NCBI GenBank assembly: GCA_025774735.1
Contig: JALGZU010000006.1
Location: forward strand, 1 to 24,799
Length of the DNA: 24,799 nt
DNA from: a candidate division LCP-89 bacterium
GTDB lineage: Bacteria > Electryoneota > B3-LCP
Reading direction: 5' to 3'
In this document: positions 7,063 to 14,342 of the stretch, one piece after another
Position numbering within the stretch: the first letter of the stretch is position 1
Layout of the letters: each line of letters opens with the position of its first letter
Made by a program: the position numbers and the translations under genes
The notes under the pieces: generated by a model
What the model saw: the letters and a program-made list of their open reading frames with translations, nothing else
Databases searched by the model: none
What the model was told of the DNA's origin: nothing

Positions 7063-9297
7063 CCTCACACCGGCACCGGTGAGGAGTATTAGGGGGGGGA
7101 GGTTCAGTAACATCAATCCCAGGGCCGTCAGGGTAATCCCGAGCAGCGGGAGTGCCAGCAGACCGACAAATAAACCACCGAGCGCCGCTCCGATCAGATC
7201 AAGGCTATAAAATCCACCAGCCCTGCGGGCATCCGGGGGAGCGCTGTAGGACACTGCCAGAGGAAAATGTAGACCTCCCAATATTCCCACTACAAAAAGA
7301 AACATAAAGAAGATGCTCCCGACGACGACGGTGGGAAGGTCGGCGAAAATCCGCAACAAAATCAATCCTCCCGGCAGAATCGCCCATAGCGCCTGTACCC
7401 GCCGAAATACCCGCTTGCGTCCGCCGGTGATCCTTCTCGAAAGAGCTGCTCCAACGCCTAATCCGGCCATATAAAACCCCACCAGCAGACCGACTTCCCG
7501 ATAGCCGCTGCCGAAATAAACCTGATACACGGTCAATGCCAACACCTCCATGGCGATACCGGTCAATCCCACCGACATAACACCCCACTGACTGCCCAGC
7601 GCAGCTCTCCTCTCTGCTGAAAGGTTCCGGAGAAACACCGCTATGACGATGAGAATAATGAGGATGCCCAGACTTAACGGCAGAAACATATTTTCGAGCA
7701 TTTTCAACAGGCCGGGCAACCCGCCTCGAACCTGTTGGGACCAGAGGACCTGTTGAAGGTAAAAGCAGATGGGAGCATCATCCCGGTTCAAGCGGACACC
7801 GGACGCTCCGGCGATAGCCTCGGATACCAGGCGCTTACGACTTTCAGAGAACCGGTCCCCGATCCGGTACTCATCCCAATAGAGGGGATTGATGCCGCGC
7901 TCCAGCAGCCTCGCGTTGATCTCCTCCGCGGTCTCAATGGTCTGTGATTCTGGGTTTCCCGCCACGAAGATGGCGTTTTCTCCCGGAAGGACTTTTAAGT
8001 CGTCAAAAACGTTCCCAAGGGTGCCGGCAAGGGACGCCAGCAGGCCTGCCAGGTCTTCTCCGATGTAATCTTCAGATGACGTTATCGAGAAAACCAGCAC
8101 ACCATCCTTCCGCAGAGCGCGGCGGCACAACCTGAAAGCTGCGACGCTGTAAAACTTCGACAGTCGCGCGGTCCTCGGTCCGGGCAGGTTGATGACTATC
8201 ATGTCGTAGCTTTCCGGATCGACGCCGGCGAGGAAGCGCCGTCCATCATCCCGATAGAGCATGACTCCTGAATGCGCTTCAACATTCCCCTGCCCGCCGG
8301 GATTTAACCAACCGCTCAGATCAAAGAGTATCGGGTTCAGTTCAATGACATCGAGACGTTCGAGAGAGGGATGGCGCAGCGCCTCTTCTACCCCACCGCC
8401 CAGGGATCCACCGATCCAGAGAACTTGACGAGGGAAAGGATGCTGTACGAGACTTAAGTGAGCCCGCTCCTCGGCACTGGCGGGATCGTCCGAAATAGCC
8501 AGCAAGAGACCGTTTTCATAGAAGGTCACCTGACCATGGCGTTCGGTTATTTCGATCAGTCCATAGGGTGTTTCCAAAACATCGTGGAGCTCCATTCCCA
8601 GACGCAGTTTTGCAAACTGCCATAAATCAGCCCGGCGCGCCAGGGGAAACAGAAGTAGTCCGCCGATCAAGCTCACGATCACTGCGGCTGTGACGGGAAT
8701 CTCCCGCTTAACCAGGGTCAGCGCCAGTGCGAGTCCCAGCAGGGCATAGAAGACTGCCAGGTTCAGACTGCTGATATGAGGAGCGAAGATCAACGTCATC
8801 GCTGTTCCAGCGAAAAACGCCCCGGCGGCTTCGAGCAGGTAAACCGAGGCGACGGCATCGCGTGACGACGGCGTCAGCACCCTGCAACCCAATGGGAAGA
8901 GCGCTCCTCCGACCAGCCCGATTGGCAGTAGCGCTGCAAACAGAGCAACCACCATGCTTCCCCCACCAGGTACCGTGCCCGGCAACCAGTGACTCAGAAA
9001 AGATATCTCGTGGAGGATTAAAAGTCCGAAAGGCCCGGACAGGGACAACAGTGCCAAGCCCGCAGCGAAGAATGAGCCTGCCTGATCCTTCCGCCCGGTT
9101 AACTTTGATCCCAACGCACTCCCCAGCGAGACGCAGATCAGCCAGACCGAGAGAGTCAGGGCGAAGACCACCTCGTCCCCACCGGCAAGCGCCAAGGCTC
9201 TGCGGATTAGCAGGACCTGCATCCCGGCTAGAATGGCTCCACCGGCGGAGATCGCGATCCTCAACCGACTTGGTTTACGGGATTCGTTCGTTATCAT
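7054..9297 (-). CDS. Multi-pass membrane protein with internal spermidine-synthase-like domain
   Basis: A 747-residue fusion. About six hydrophobic segments fill residues 12-220. A soluble Rossmann methyltransferase/spermidine-synthase-like domain covers about 235-480. A second hydrophobic block runs from about 530 to the end. The core keeps the nucleotide loop LWIGGSLGGG (293-302) and the ribose-binding acid in VIELNP (E319). The catalytic aspartate expected where spermidine synthases have D(S/L)xDP is asparagine here (VINLPGPR, N370), although the downstream KFYS remains. Polyamine synthesis is therefore unlikely. Many bacteria carry such membrane-anchored, MFS-like spermidine synthase homologues of unknown function. 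The ATG at 9297 has AGGA 6 nt upstream and a promoter candidate at 9340-9367. The gene is a separate unit, isolated by a terminator before it and a convergent gene after it. Confidence 0.85.
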   Translation of the reverse strand: MITNESRKPSRLRIAISAGGAILAGMQVLLIRRALALAGGDEVVFALTLSVWLICVSLGSALGSKLTGRKDQAGSFFAAGLALLSLSGPFGLLILHEISFLSHWLPGTVPGGGSMVVALFAALLPIGLVGGALFPLGCRVLTPSSRDAVASVYLLEAAGAFFAGTAMTLIFAPHISSLNLAVFYALLGLALALTLVKREIPVTAAVIVSLIGGLLLFPLARRADLWQFAKLRLGMELHDVLETPYGLIEITERHGQVTFYENGLLLAISDDPASAEERAHLSLVQHPFPRQVLWIGGSLGGGVEEALRHPSLERLDVIELNPILFDLSGWLNPGGQGNVEAHSGVMLYRDDGRRFLAGVDPESYDMIVINLPGPRTARLSKFYSVAAFRLCRRALRKDGVLVFSITSSEDYIGEDLAGLLASLAGTLGNVFDDLKVLPGENAIFVAGNPESQTIETAEEINARLLERGINPLYWDEYRIGDRFSESRKRLVSEAIAGASGVRLNRDDAPICFYLQQVLWSQQVRGGLPGLLKMLENMFLPLSLGILIILIVIAVFLRNLSAERRAALGSQWGVMSVGLTGIAMEVLALTVYQVYFGSGYREVGLLVGFYMAGLGVGAALSRRITGGRKRVFRRVQALWAILPGGLILLRIFADLPTVVVGSIFFMFLFVVGILGGLHFPLAVSYSAPPDARRAGGFYSLDLIGAALGGLFVGLLALPLLGITLTALGLMLLNLPPLILLTGAGVRSR

Positions 9298-9339
9298 CTC
9301 AATCCTATTCGAGGCACGTACGCCGCTACTACTCCCACA

Positions 9340-9367
9340 AAGATATTAACTTCTCGGTGGGATGCAA
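9340..9367 (-). promoter_or_regulatory. Candidate sigma-70-type promoter for the membrane spermidine-synthase-like gene
   Basis: On the minus strand TTGCAT (9367-9362) and TATCTT (9345-9340) are separated by 16 nt. The predicted start near 9333 gives a leader of about 36 nt before the ATG at 9297. The -10 hexamer is identical to that of the sensor-kinase promoter at 3846-3851. Placement just after a strong terminator supports it. Confidence 0.5.
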
Positions 9368-9415
9368 GTAAAAACGGTCGAAAACTGCTTTTGAGTCATG
9401 TCTGGCCAATAGCCA

Positions 9416-9439
9416 TAAAAAAACCCGCCGGAGGCGGGT
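9416..9439 (-). terminator. Strong intrinsic terminator of the long minus-strand operon
   Basis: On the minus strand ACCCGCC-TCC-GGCGGGT is a perfect 7-bp GC-rich stem with a 3-nt loop, followed by a run of T (9422-9416). It begins 24 nt after the stop codon of the HD-GYP regulator. There is no T run on the plus strand, so it acts in one direction. Confidence 0.9.
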
Positions 9440-9462
9440 ATTACTATCACTTTCGAAAGTAT

Positions 9463-10704
9463 CTACAATTCGCAAGGTTCTGCCGTCATATCCCAGCTCG
9501 GTTGGGTTAAAATCTGTGAGAGCCCGGGCATATCATCTCGCATGAACTGGAGTTCTTCACTGTAGTTCTCCAGCAGTTCCGGGTGATCGTAGAAGTCGCC
9601 GATTTCCATCAGCACTTCCTCGAAGATCTGAACGCATTGGGGACAGAACTGCATCCCTGCCAGCCGGTTTAATTCGGCCAGAGCGTCCTGCTGGGTGCGC
9701 GCATTCCGGTAGGGACGATCACTGCGCATGGCATCGAAAGCGTCGACCACGGCGATAATTCTCCCCTGAATGTTTATCCGGTCCGCTTTTAGCCCATCAG
9801 GGTACCCGGCGCCGTCGTAGTGTTCGTGATGCTGGTGGATAATTTCTTTGGCGCGGCTGAGGAAGTTGACGGGGTCCAGGATGGCGGCGCCAACCACGGG
9901 ATGATCCTTGATGGTGCGGTATTCCTCTTCGGTGAGACGACCGGGCTTCTTGAGGATGGAATCGGGGACGCCGATCTTACCCAGATCATGCAACAGAGCG
10001 GCGTATTTGAGGTTCACCAGTTCCGCGCTGCTCAAGCCGAGGCGCTTGCCCACGTGAAGGCAGTAATGAAAAACTCTCTCTGAATGGCCGCGTGTGTAGG
10101 GGTCTCGCGCTTCCAGGGCGAAATAGAGAGCCGATATGGTGCCTAGATAGCTCCGCTGTAAGTGGGAGTAAAGCTCGCGAATTTCGGTTTTCTGATGAGT
10201 AAGGGTCCGGTTTTTTACCTCGAGTTCTTCCATCAGCTCCTGGAGATCTTTGGTGCGCTCCGTTACCCGCTGCTCCAGTATAGCATTGTGTTGTCGAATC
10301 TTCTTTTCGAGCCTTTTCTTCTGTTTGACGATCTCATAATATTCGAGCGCACGCTGAATGGTTAGGAGGATTTCTTCGAGTTTGAATGGCTTGGCGACGA
10401 ATTTATACACCCAGCCGCGATTGATGGCTTCGATAGCGATGTTCAGATCGGCGTATCCGGTCATCAAAATCCGTACCGAATCCGAAGCCTTTTCCCGTAA
10501 TTCCTCAAAGAACTCGATACCCGACATCCCGGGCATCCGGTTATCGCTCAGGATGACGTCCGGACTCTCCTTCTCGAAGATCTCCAGCGCATCCATGGCG
10601 TTCACAGCGGTACTCACCCGGTAGCCAGCATCCTCGAAGGTCTCCTGTAACAGTTCCAAAATATCCCGTTCATCGTCAACGACCAGAATGGTATTCGATT
10701 TCAT
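9463..10704 (-). CDS. Response regulator with HD-GYP c-di-GMP phosphodiesterase domain
   Basis: RpfG-type regulator of 413 residues. The receiver (1-120) has D10/D11, acceptor D54, T82 and K105. A long charged coiled coil (about 122-182) links it to an HD-GYP domain (about 185-370). The metal/catalytic signature is complete: HD at H239-D240 in LLHDLGKIG, HQHHEHYDGAGYPDG with GYP at 300-302, and VVDAFDAMRSDRPYR at 319-333. The family hydrolyses cyclic di-GMP to pGpG/GMP. No sensor kinase adjoins it. It is the last gene of the long operon, 41 nt after natB and 24 nt before a strong terminator. Two cysteines in MQFCPQC (351-357) are noteworthy. The fold and active site are clear; the input signal is unknown. 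Confidence 0.94.
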   Translation of the reverse strand: MKSNTILVVDDERDILELLQETFEDAGYRVSTAVNAMDALEIFEKESPDVILSDNRMPGMSGIEFFEELREKASDSVRILMTGYADLNIAIEAINRGWVYKFVAKPFKLEEILLTIQRALEYYEIVKQKKRLEKKIRQHNAILEQRVTERTKDLQELMEELEVKNRTLTHQKTEIRELYSHLQRSYLGTISALYFALEARDPYTRGHSERVFHYCLHVGKRLGLSSAELVNLKYAALLHDLGKIGVPDSILKKPGRLTEEEYRTIKDHPVVGAAILDPVNFLSRAKEIIHQHHEHYDGAGYPDGLKADRINIQGRIIAVVDAFDAMRSDRPYRNARTQQDALAELNRLAGMQFCPQCVQIFEEVLMEIGDFYDHPELLENYSEELQFMRDDMPGLSQILTQPSWDMTAEPCEL

Positions 10705-10745
10705 CTGTCCCCCATAACCTCCTCAAGCATCCGATCGACACATAC

Positions 10746-11963
10746 TCAAATCCGTAACAGCACACTCTCTTTTTGAAAGACCCTGACGGCAATAAAGATA
10801 GCGAAAGCGGCGTAGAGCGCGCTGGACAGAAACGTCAAGGCAATGAAATTGAAATCACATGTCCCCATCATAGCGTGGCGCAATCCCAAACTGACGTTTA
10901 CAACAGGGATGAGTGCCGCTCGCACGTTATCACCGGTTCCGGGCAGCAACGAAGCCATCGCCGGAAAAATTATCAAGAGCATTAAAGGATAGACATAACT
11001 CTGCGCTTCCTTGTAACTGCGGGCATTCACAGCAATGGCGATGATGACGGCGGCGAACAGGGCCGCCATCGGTATCAACAGCAGAAAAACCATCCCGAAG
11101 ACCGCAGGATCGAAGCTGAAGGGGAGCTCCGCAGGTCCACCATCGCTGGGAAGTTTAAACATGTTAAAGGTCACCGCCAGCGAAATCACCGCCAGGACTG
11201 CCGAGGTCATGCCCACCAGAAAAGCGGTCAGGAACTTGCCCAGCACCAGTTCGAGGCGCGTTGCGGGGCTCAGCAGCAACGTTTCCATGGTCTGGCGTTC
11301 CTTCTCACCGGCAGTCATGTCGATGGCAGGATAGGTGATCCCGGCAATGGTCAGAAGAATCACCATGTAGGGCAGAATCATCCCCAAGAATGCACCCGCC
11401 ATCTGCGATTCAGAGGCGAAGTTAAGAGATTCGACTCCAAACGGTTTCACCAATGTGTAAGGCAGATCTCGTTCACGCAGGGTTTCCTCGACAACATCAT
11501 CCCTATAATCCAGCAGTGCGTGGCGCACCGTGCGTTCAACGATGCTGGATTTATCCCGGGACTTATCGAACCAGATCTGTACTGAGCGTTCCCCGGTTAA
11601 CGAATCCCCTGCCTGACCTCGAGCATCAAAGTTATCGGGGATGAAGAGAACGGCCTGTACCGACCGGTCCTCCAGCATCTCTCTCGCAAGAGTTGAATCC
11701 TGGATCGTGGTTATGAGCTGGACATTCCGGCTTTCACTCACCGATGCCAAGAGCTCCGGCGCTCTGGACGAACCGATCACGAGGATGGGTGAAACGAGCT
11801 CCTCCATTTTCCGGTATTGCGACTCGGCAAAATTCCCCAAACCACCGATCATCAGGGGGATCAAGCCCAGAGGCAGCAAAATCATTGAGATCAGAGTACG
11901 CCGATCCCGAAGAACGTCCAGAAACTCCTTGCGAAATACAATAAAAACGTTTTCAAGCTTCAT
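10746..11963 (-). CDS. natB: ABC-2 type exporter permease, NatB-like
   Basis: Membrane subunit (405 aa) of an ABC-2 exporter. A cytoplasmic N-terminal helix with the RKEFLDVLRDRRTL motif (11-24) is followed by one membrane segment (about 25-45). A large extracytoplasmic domain covers about 50-180, and five or six membrane segments fill 188-400. The cytoplasmic loop GEKERQTMETLLLSP (219-233) is the family signature for the contact with the ATPase. NatB in Bacillus works with NatA in sodium efflux; other relatives export drugs or antibiotics, so the substrate here is uncertain. The matching ATPase gene lies upstream on the same strand but 205 nt away, unusually far for such a pair. A 16-codon reading frame ends in an ATGA overlap with this start. 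Confidence 0.9.
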   Translation of the reverse strand: MKLENVFIVFRKEFLDVLRDRRTLISMILLPLGLIPLMIGGLGNFAESQYRKMEELVSPILVIGSSRAPELLASVSESRNVQLITTIQDSTLAREMLEDRSVQAVLFIPDNFDARGQAGDSLTGERSVQIWFDKSRDKSSIVERTVRHALLDYRDDVVEETLRERDLPYTLVKPFGVESLNFASESQMAGAFLGMILPYMVILLTIAGITYPAIDMTAGEKERQTMETLLLSPATRLELVLGKFLTAFLVGMTSAVLAVISLAVTFNMFKLPSDGGPAELPFSFDPAVFGMVFLLLIPMAALFAAVIIAIAVNARSYKEAQSYVYPLMLLIIFPAMASLLPGTGDNVRAALIPVVNVSLGLRHAMMGTCDFNFIALTFLSSALYAAFAIFIAVRVFQKESVLLRI

Positions 11964-12168
11964 ATTCGGCCGTCAACAATTTCGACACGCACCCTGGAGA
12001 ACCTATTCATTGATAAGAATAAAATGAGCGAAATCCAAGGAGAAGGTTTTATTTTTAACCGTCAGAGTGCCAATGATGAACCCATTTCGGCAAGAAATGA
12101 CTATTGCTGGGCTGGTTTAAACACCAAGCATATAAGATATTGCCAAAACCGTGCCGAAGTAAACCAGA
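11964..12168 (-). other. Non-coding gap between natA and natB with weak promoter-like sequence
   Basis: This is the largest spacer inside the right-hand gene run (205 nt) and it is more AT-rich than its flanks. Just after the natA stop, TTTACT (12163-12158), an 18-nt spacer and TATCTT (12139-12134) resemble the -10 box seen at two other sites, so natB may have a secondary promoter. A 16-codon frame (12010-11960) starts with ATG, lacks a Shine-Dalgarno, and ends in TGA overlapping the natB ATG. I see no intrinsic terminator and no convincing protein in the gap. Confidence 0.25.
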
Positions 12169-12909
12169 TCACTGTGCAGGCAACCCGATTGCCTCCAGGA
12201 AGACCTCCTCCAGGTCACTGCTACCGAATTGACTCCTCAAATCCTGAAGGGATCCCTGAGCCCGCAGACACCCCTGATGGATGATGCCGACCCGGTCGCA
12301 GATGCGTTCAGCTTCACTCATGATGTGGGTGGAAAAGAGCACCGTCTTCCCCTCTTCCCTGGCGCGCGATATGAAGGCGATGATGGCTCTGGCGGCGATT
12401 ATATCCAGGCCGGCCGTGGGTTCATCGAGGATCAGTACCGGTGGGTTGTGCAGAATGGTGCGTGCGATGGAGATACGCTGTTTCTGTCCGCCAGAGAGTT
12501 TATCAGTTTTGGTATCCAGAAAGTCGGTCAGTTCGAGAATCCCGGCGACCGCTGCCAGGCGGTCTTCGAATTCGCTTCGTCCGAGACCGTACAGGGAGGC
12601 GAAATAACGGAGGATTTCCCGGCCGGTCAACCGGCGGTAGAGCCCTGTTTCTCCGGATAGAAACCCGATGGATGCCCGCACGAGGTCCGGCTGTTTTACA
12701 ATATCATAACCATTGACCGAGGCTCTCCCCGCATCGGGCGTTAGAACGGTAGAAAGAAGGCGCAGAGTTGTGGTTTTCCCTGCGCCGTTCGGTCCTAACA
12801 ATCCGTATATCTCACCCGGGTGGCAAGCGAAGGAGACCTTATCAACAGCCTTGATTATCCCCCGCTTCTTATCCGTGAAACTCTTGCACAGATCCTCAAC
12901 GTGTACCAA
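12169..12909 (-). CDS. natA: ABC exporter ATPase, NatA-like
   Basis: ATP-binding subunit (246 aa) partnering the NatB-like permease. Walker A is GPNGAGKT (39-46), the signature LSGGQ is at 138-142, Walker B VLILDEP at 158-164, and the switch histidine is H195 (LFSTH). The Q-loop position reads IGFLSGETGLY (81-91) without the usual glutamine, a pattern I associate with NatA-type subunits. The start must be TTG: the codon immediately upstream in frame is TGA, and GAGGGG lies 4 nt before the TTG. The out-of-frame ATG at 12913 ends after five codons. It lies 25 nt downstream of the GWxTD gene, so the two are probably co-transcribed. Confidence 0.93.
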   Translation of the reverse strand: MVHVEDLCKSFTDKKRGIIKAVDKVSFACHPGEIYGLLGPNGAGKTTTLRLLSTVLTPDAGRASVNGYDIVKQPDLVRASIGFLSGETGLYRRLTGREILRYFASLYGLGRSEFEDRLAAVAGILELTDFLDTKTDKLSGGQKQRISIARTILHNPPVLILDEPTAGLDIIAARAIIAFISRAREEGKTVLFSTHIMSEAERICDRVGIIHQGCLRAQGSLQDLRSQFGSSDLEEVFLEAIGLPAQ

Positions 12910-12934
12910 TCATCCCCTCGGTTTTCCTATTGGT

Positions 12935-14326
12935 TTAGCGAATTTTAGCCTCTTCCTGATACCAGTTGGGTCGGTACAGTTCACCCTTCTTGGTGGAGTG
13001 CACAAGCCGATATTCACCGAAGTTATCCCGGTCTACGAAGATGAACTGCACGCCGCCTTCGATCCCGTCGTAATACCAGATTTCGTAGGATCTCGTGTCG
13101 ATGTCGTAGGTGTGGTATTCGAGGTGATCCGGTTCTCCGTAGAGAACGTAGATACGACCTTGATCCGTTTTCCATCCTTCCCGCCCGAAGATGCTGTATT
13201 TATCGTTGGCGTGCTCCTTACGTTCGTCAAAGATGAGACGAAATTCATTGATTCCCGTTTTTGGATTAGGATCCCGTTCCTTCCAGAACTTGATCAAGAA
13301 TTCGCACTTCCCTTCTGCATTCAGACCTCTGATCTGCCGCCGTTCGGAATCGCTCAGGAGGTACTTCAATTCTTCAATGGCATCGTCCAATTCGCCCTCG
13401 GTGTAAGACATGAATTCCTTCTCGTCTGGGGTGAGACCCCCATCTCCCTTGAGGGAATCCTGGGCGAAATCGGCAGGACGGTAAACGAAGAACTTGGTCT
13501 TCGATTCAGCGACGGCACCGGTCGACTCATCTTCGACGGCTAATTTCAGATAGTACATCCCACTGTGGAGGGTGGCTATTGAAAATCCATCCACCTCCAC
13601 AAGGCTATTACCGACCTTGGGACGGCTCTTGCGAGGCAGACGCCTGACCTCGTTCAGAGCATCATCCAGGATCAGACGATTGACGACGTATTCTCCTTCC
13701 GAGGAGGACAGGTTGTAAATTTCGGCGAAGTAGTAGAGCATGGGAAGGGAAGTTCCGTATATCCGTTCAGCATTGGGGATGACGAGGAAGCCGTTCTTGT
13801 AAAATTTGCTCCCTTCTGTGCCACGCTTGAGTTTGGTAGCCAGTTCGACATCAGAAACATCGAGGATGGAATCCGAAAAGGCCTCCAGGGTCAAATCGAG
13901 ACTTCGCGTGTGGATCACGTTCTGATTCAGATCCGTGACGAATCCTTTTATGCTATAATCACCGGGTAGGAGATTATAAACGAAGATATCCGGTAATTTC
14001 TGGCGCGGAGTGATATCTTCAAGTCGCAAAGCGCGATCCACCATTTCATACGACGTCGAGGAAAACAGGGTATCTGAGGTATAGACGTCCAGACGGATTT
14101 CATAGACCGCTTCAAATCCATCCGTGACCTGGAGAAATTGGAGCCGGTCGCGCTGAATCATCAGATAAACTTCCAAGTATACCAGGCCATGACTCTGACG
14201 AAATTGTGCTGTATCCATCATGAAAGGTTGTTGCGCCTGCACAGCTTGAGGTGACGCCAAACATCCCATTATCAACATGATGAACAGTGTTTTCCCAATC
14301 CAGAGTTGTCTCTTATCTCTGATCAT
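12935..14326 (-). CDS. Secreted GWxTD-domain protein
   Basis: From the ATG at 14326 the protein has 463 residues and begins with a clear export signal. The first residues are basic (MIRDKRQLW), a hydrophobic stretch covers about 8-25, and a likely signal peptidase I site lies after VQA (A31). IMGC (19-22) is an imperfect lipobox, so a lipoprotein is a lesser possibility. The body (about 35-320) is beta-rich and of unknown fold. The C-terminal GWxTD domain (about 330-463) contains FWKERDPNP and GWKTDQGRIYVLYGEPD (GWKTD at 384-388). This domain has no established biochemical function and is common in FCB-group and related bacteria. An ATG at 14365 lies inside the end of smc and would put charged residues before the signal, so it was not chosen. 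The gene starts 16 nt after the smc stop. Confidence 0.85.
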   Translation of the reverse strand: MIRDKRQLWIGKTLFIMLIMGCLASPQAVQAQQPFMMDTAQFRQSHGLVYLEVYLMIQRDRLQFLQVTDGFEAVYEIRLDVYTSDTLFSSTSYEMVDRALRLEDITPRQKLPDIFVYNLLPGDYSIKGFVTDLNQNVIHTRSLDLTLEAFSDSILDVSDVELATKLKRGTEGSKFYKNGFLVIPNAERIYGTSLPMLYYFAEIYNLSSSEGEYVVNRLILDDALNEVRRLPRKSRPKVGNSLVEVDGFSIATLHSGMYYLKLAVEDESTGAVAESKTKFFVYRPADFAQDSLKGDGGLTPDEKEFMSYTEGELDDAIEELKYLLSDSERRQIRGLNAEGKCEFLIKFWKERDPNPKTGINEFRLIFDERKEHANDKYSIFGREGWKTDQGRIYVLYGEPDHLEYHTYDIDTRSYEIWYYDGIEGGVQFIFVDRDNFGEYRLVHSTKKGELYRPNWYQEEAKIR

Positions 14327-14342
14327 TTTCAATCTATATCCT

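Noticed and set aside
7063..7084. Inverted repeat CCTCAC...GTGAGG right after the GH57 stop codon, as a possible terminator.
   Set aside because: No T run follows on the plus strand, and the sequence lies within the coding region of the convergent gene.
8862..9371. 169-codon plus-strand frame opposite the membrane spermidine-synthase-like gene.
   Set aside because: The sequence is low-complexity Arg/Pro/Ser-rich, with no family resemblance, and antisense to a real gene.
12024..12284. 86-codon plus-strand frame covering the natA-natB gap.
   Set aside because: Half of it is antisense to natA, it has no Shine-Dalgarno, and nothing in it is recognisable.
12713..13543. 276-codon plus-strand open frame opposite natA and the GWxTD gene.
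   Set aside because: It lies antisense to two well-supported genes, has no recognisable domain, and its composition fits a shadow frame.
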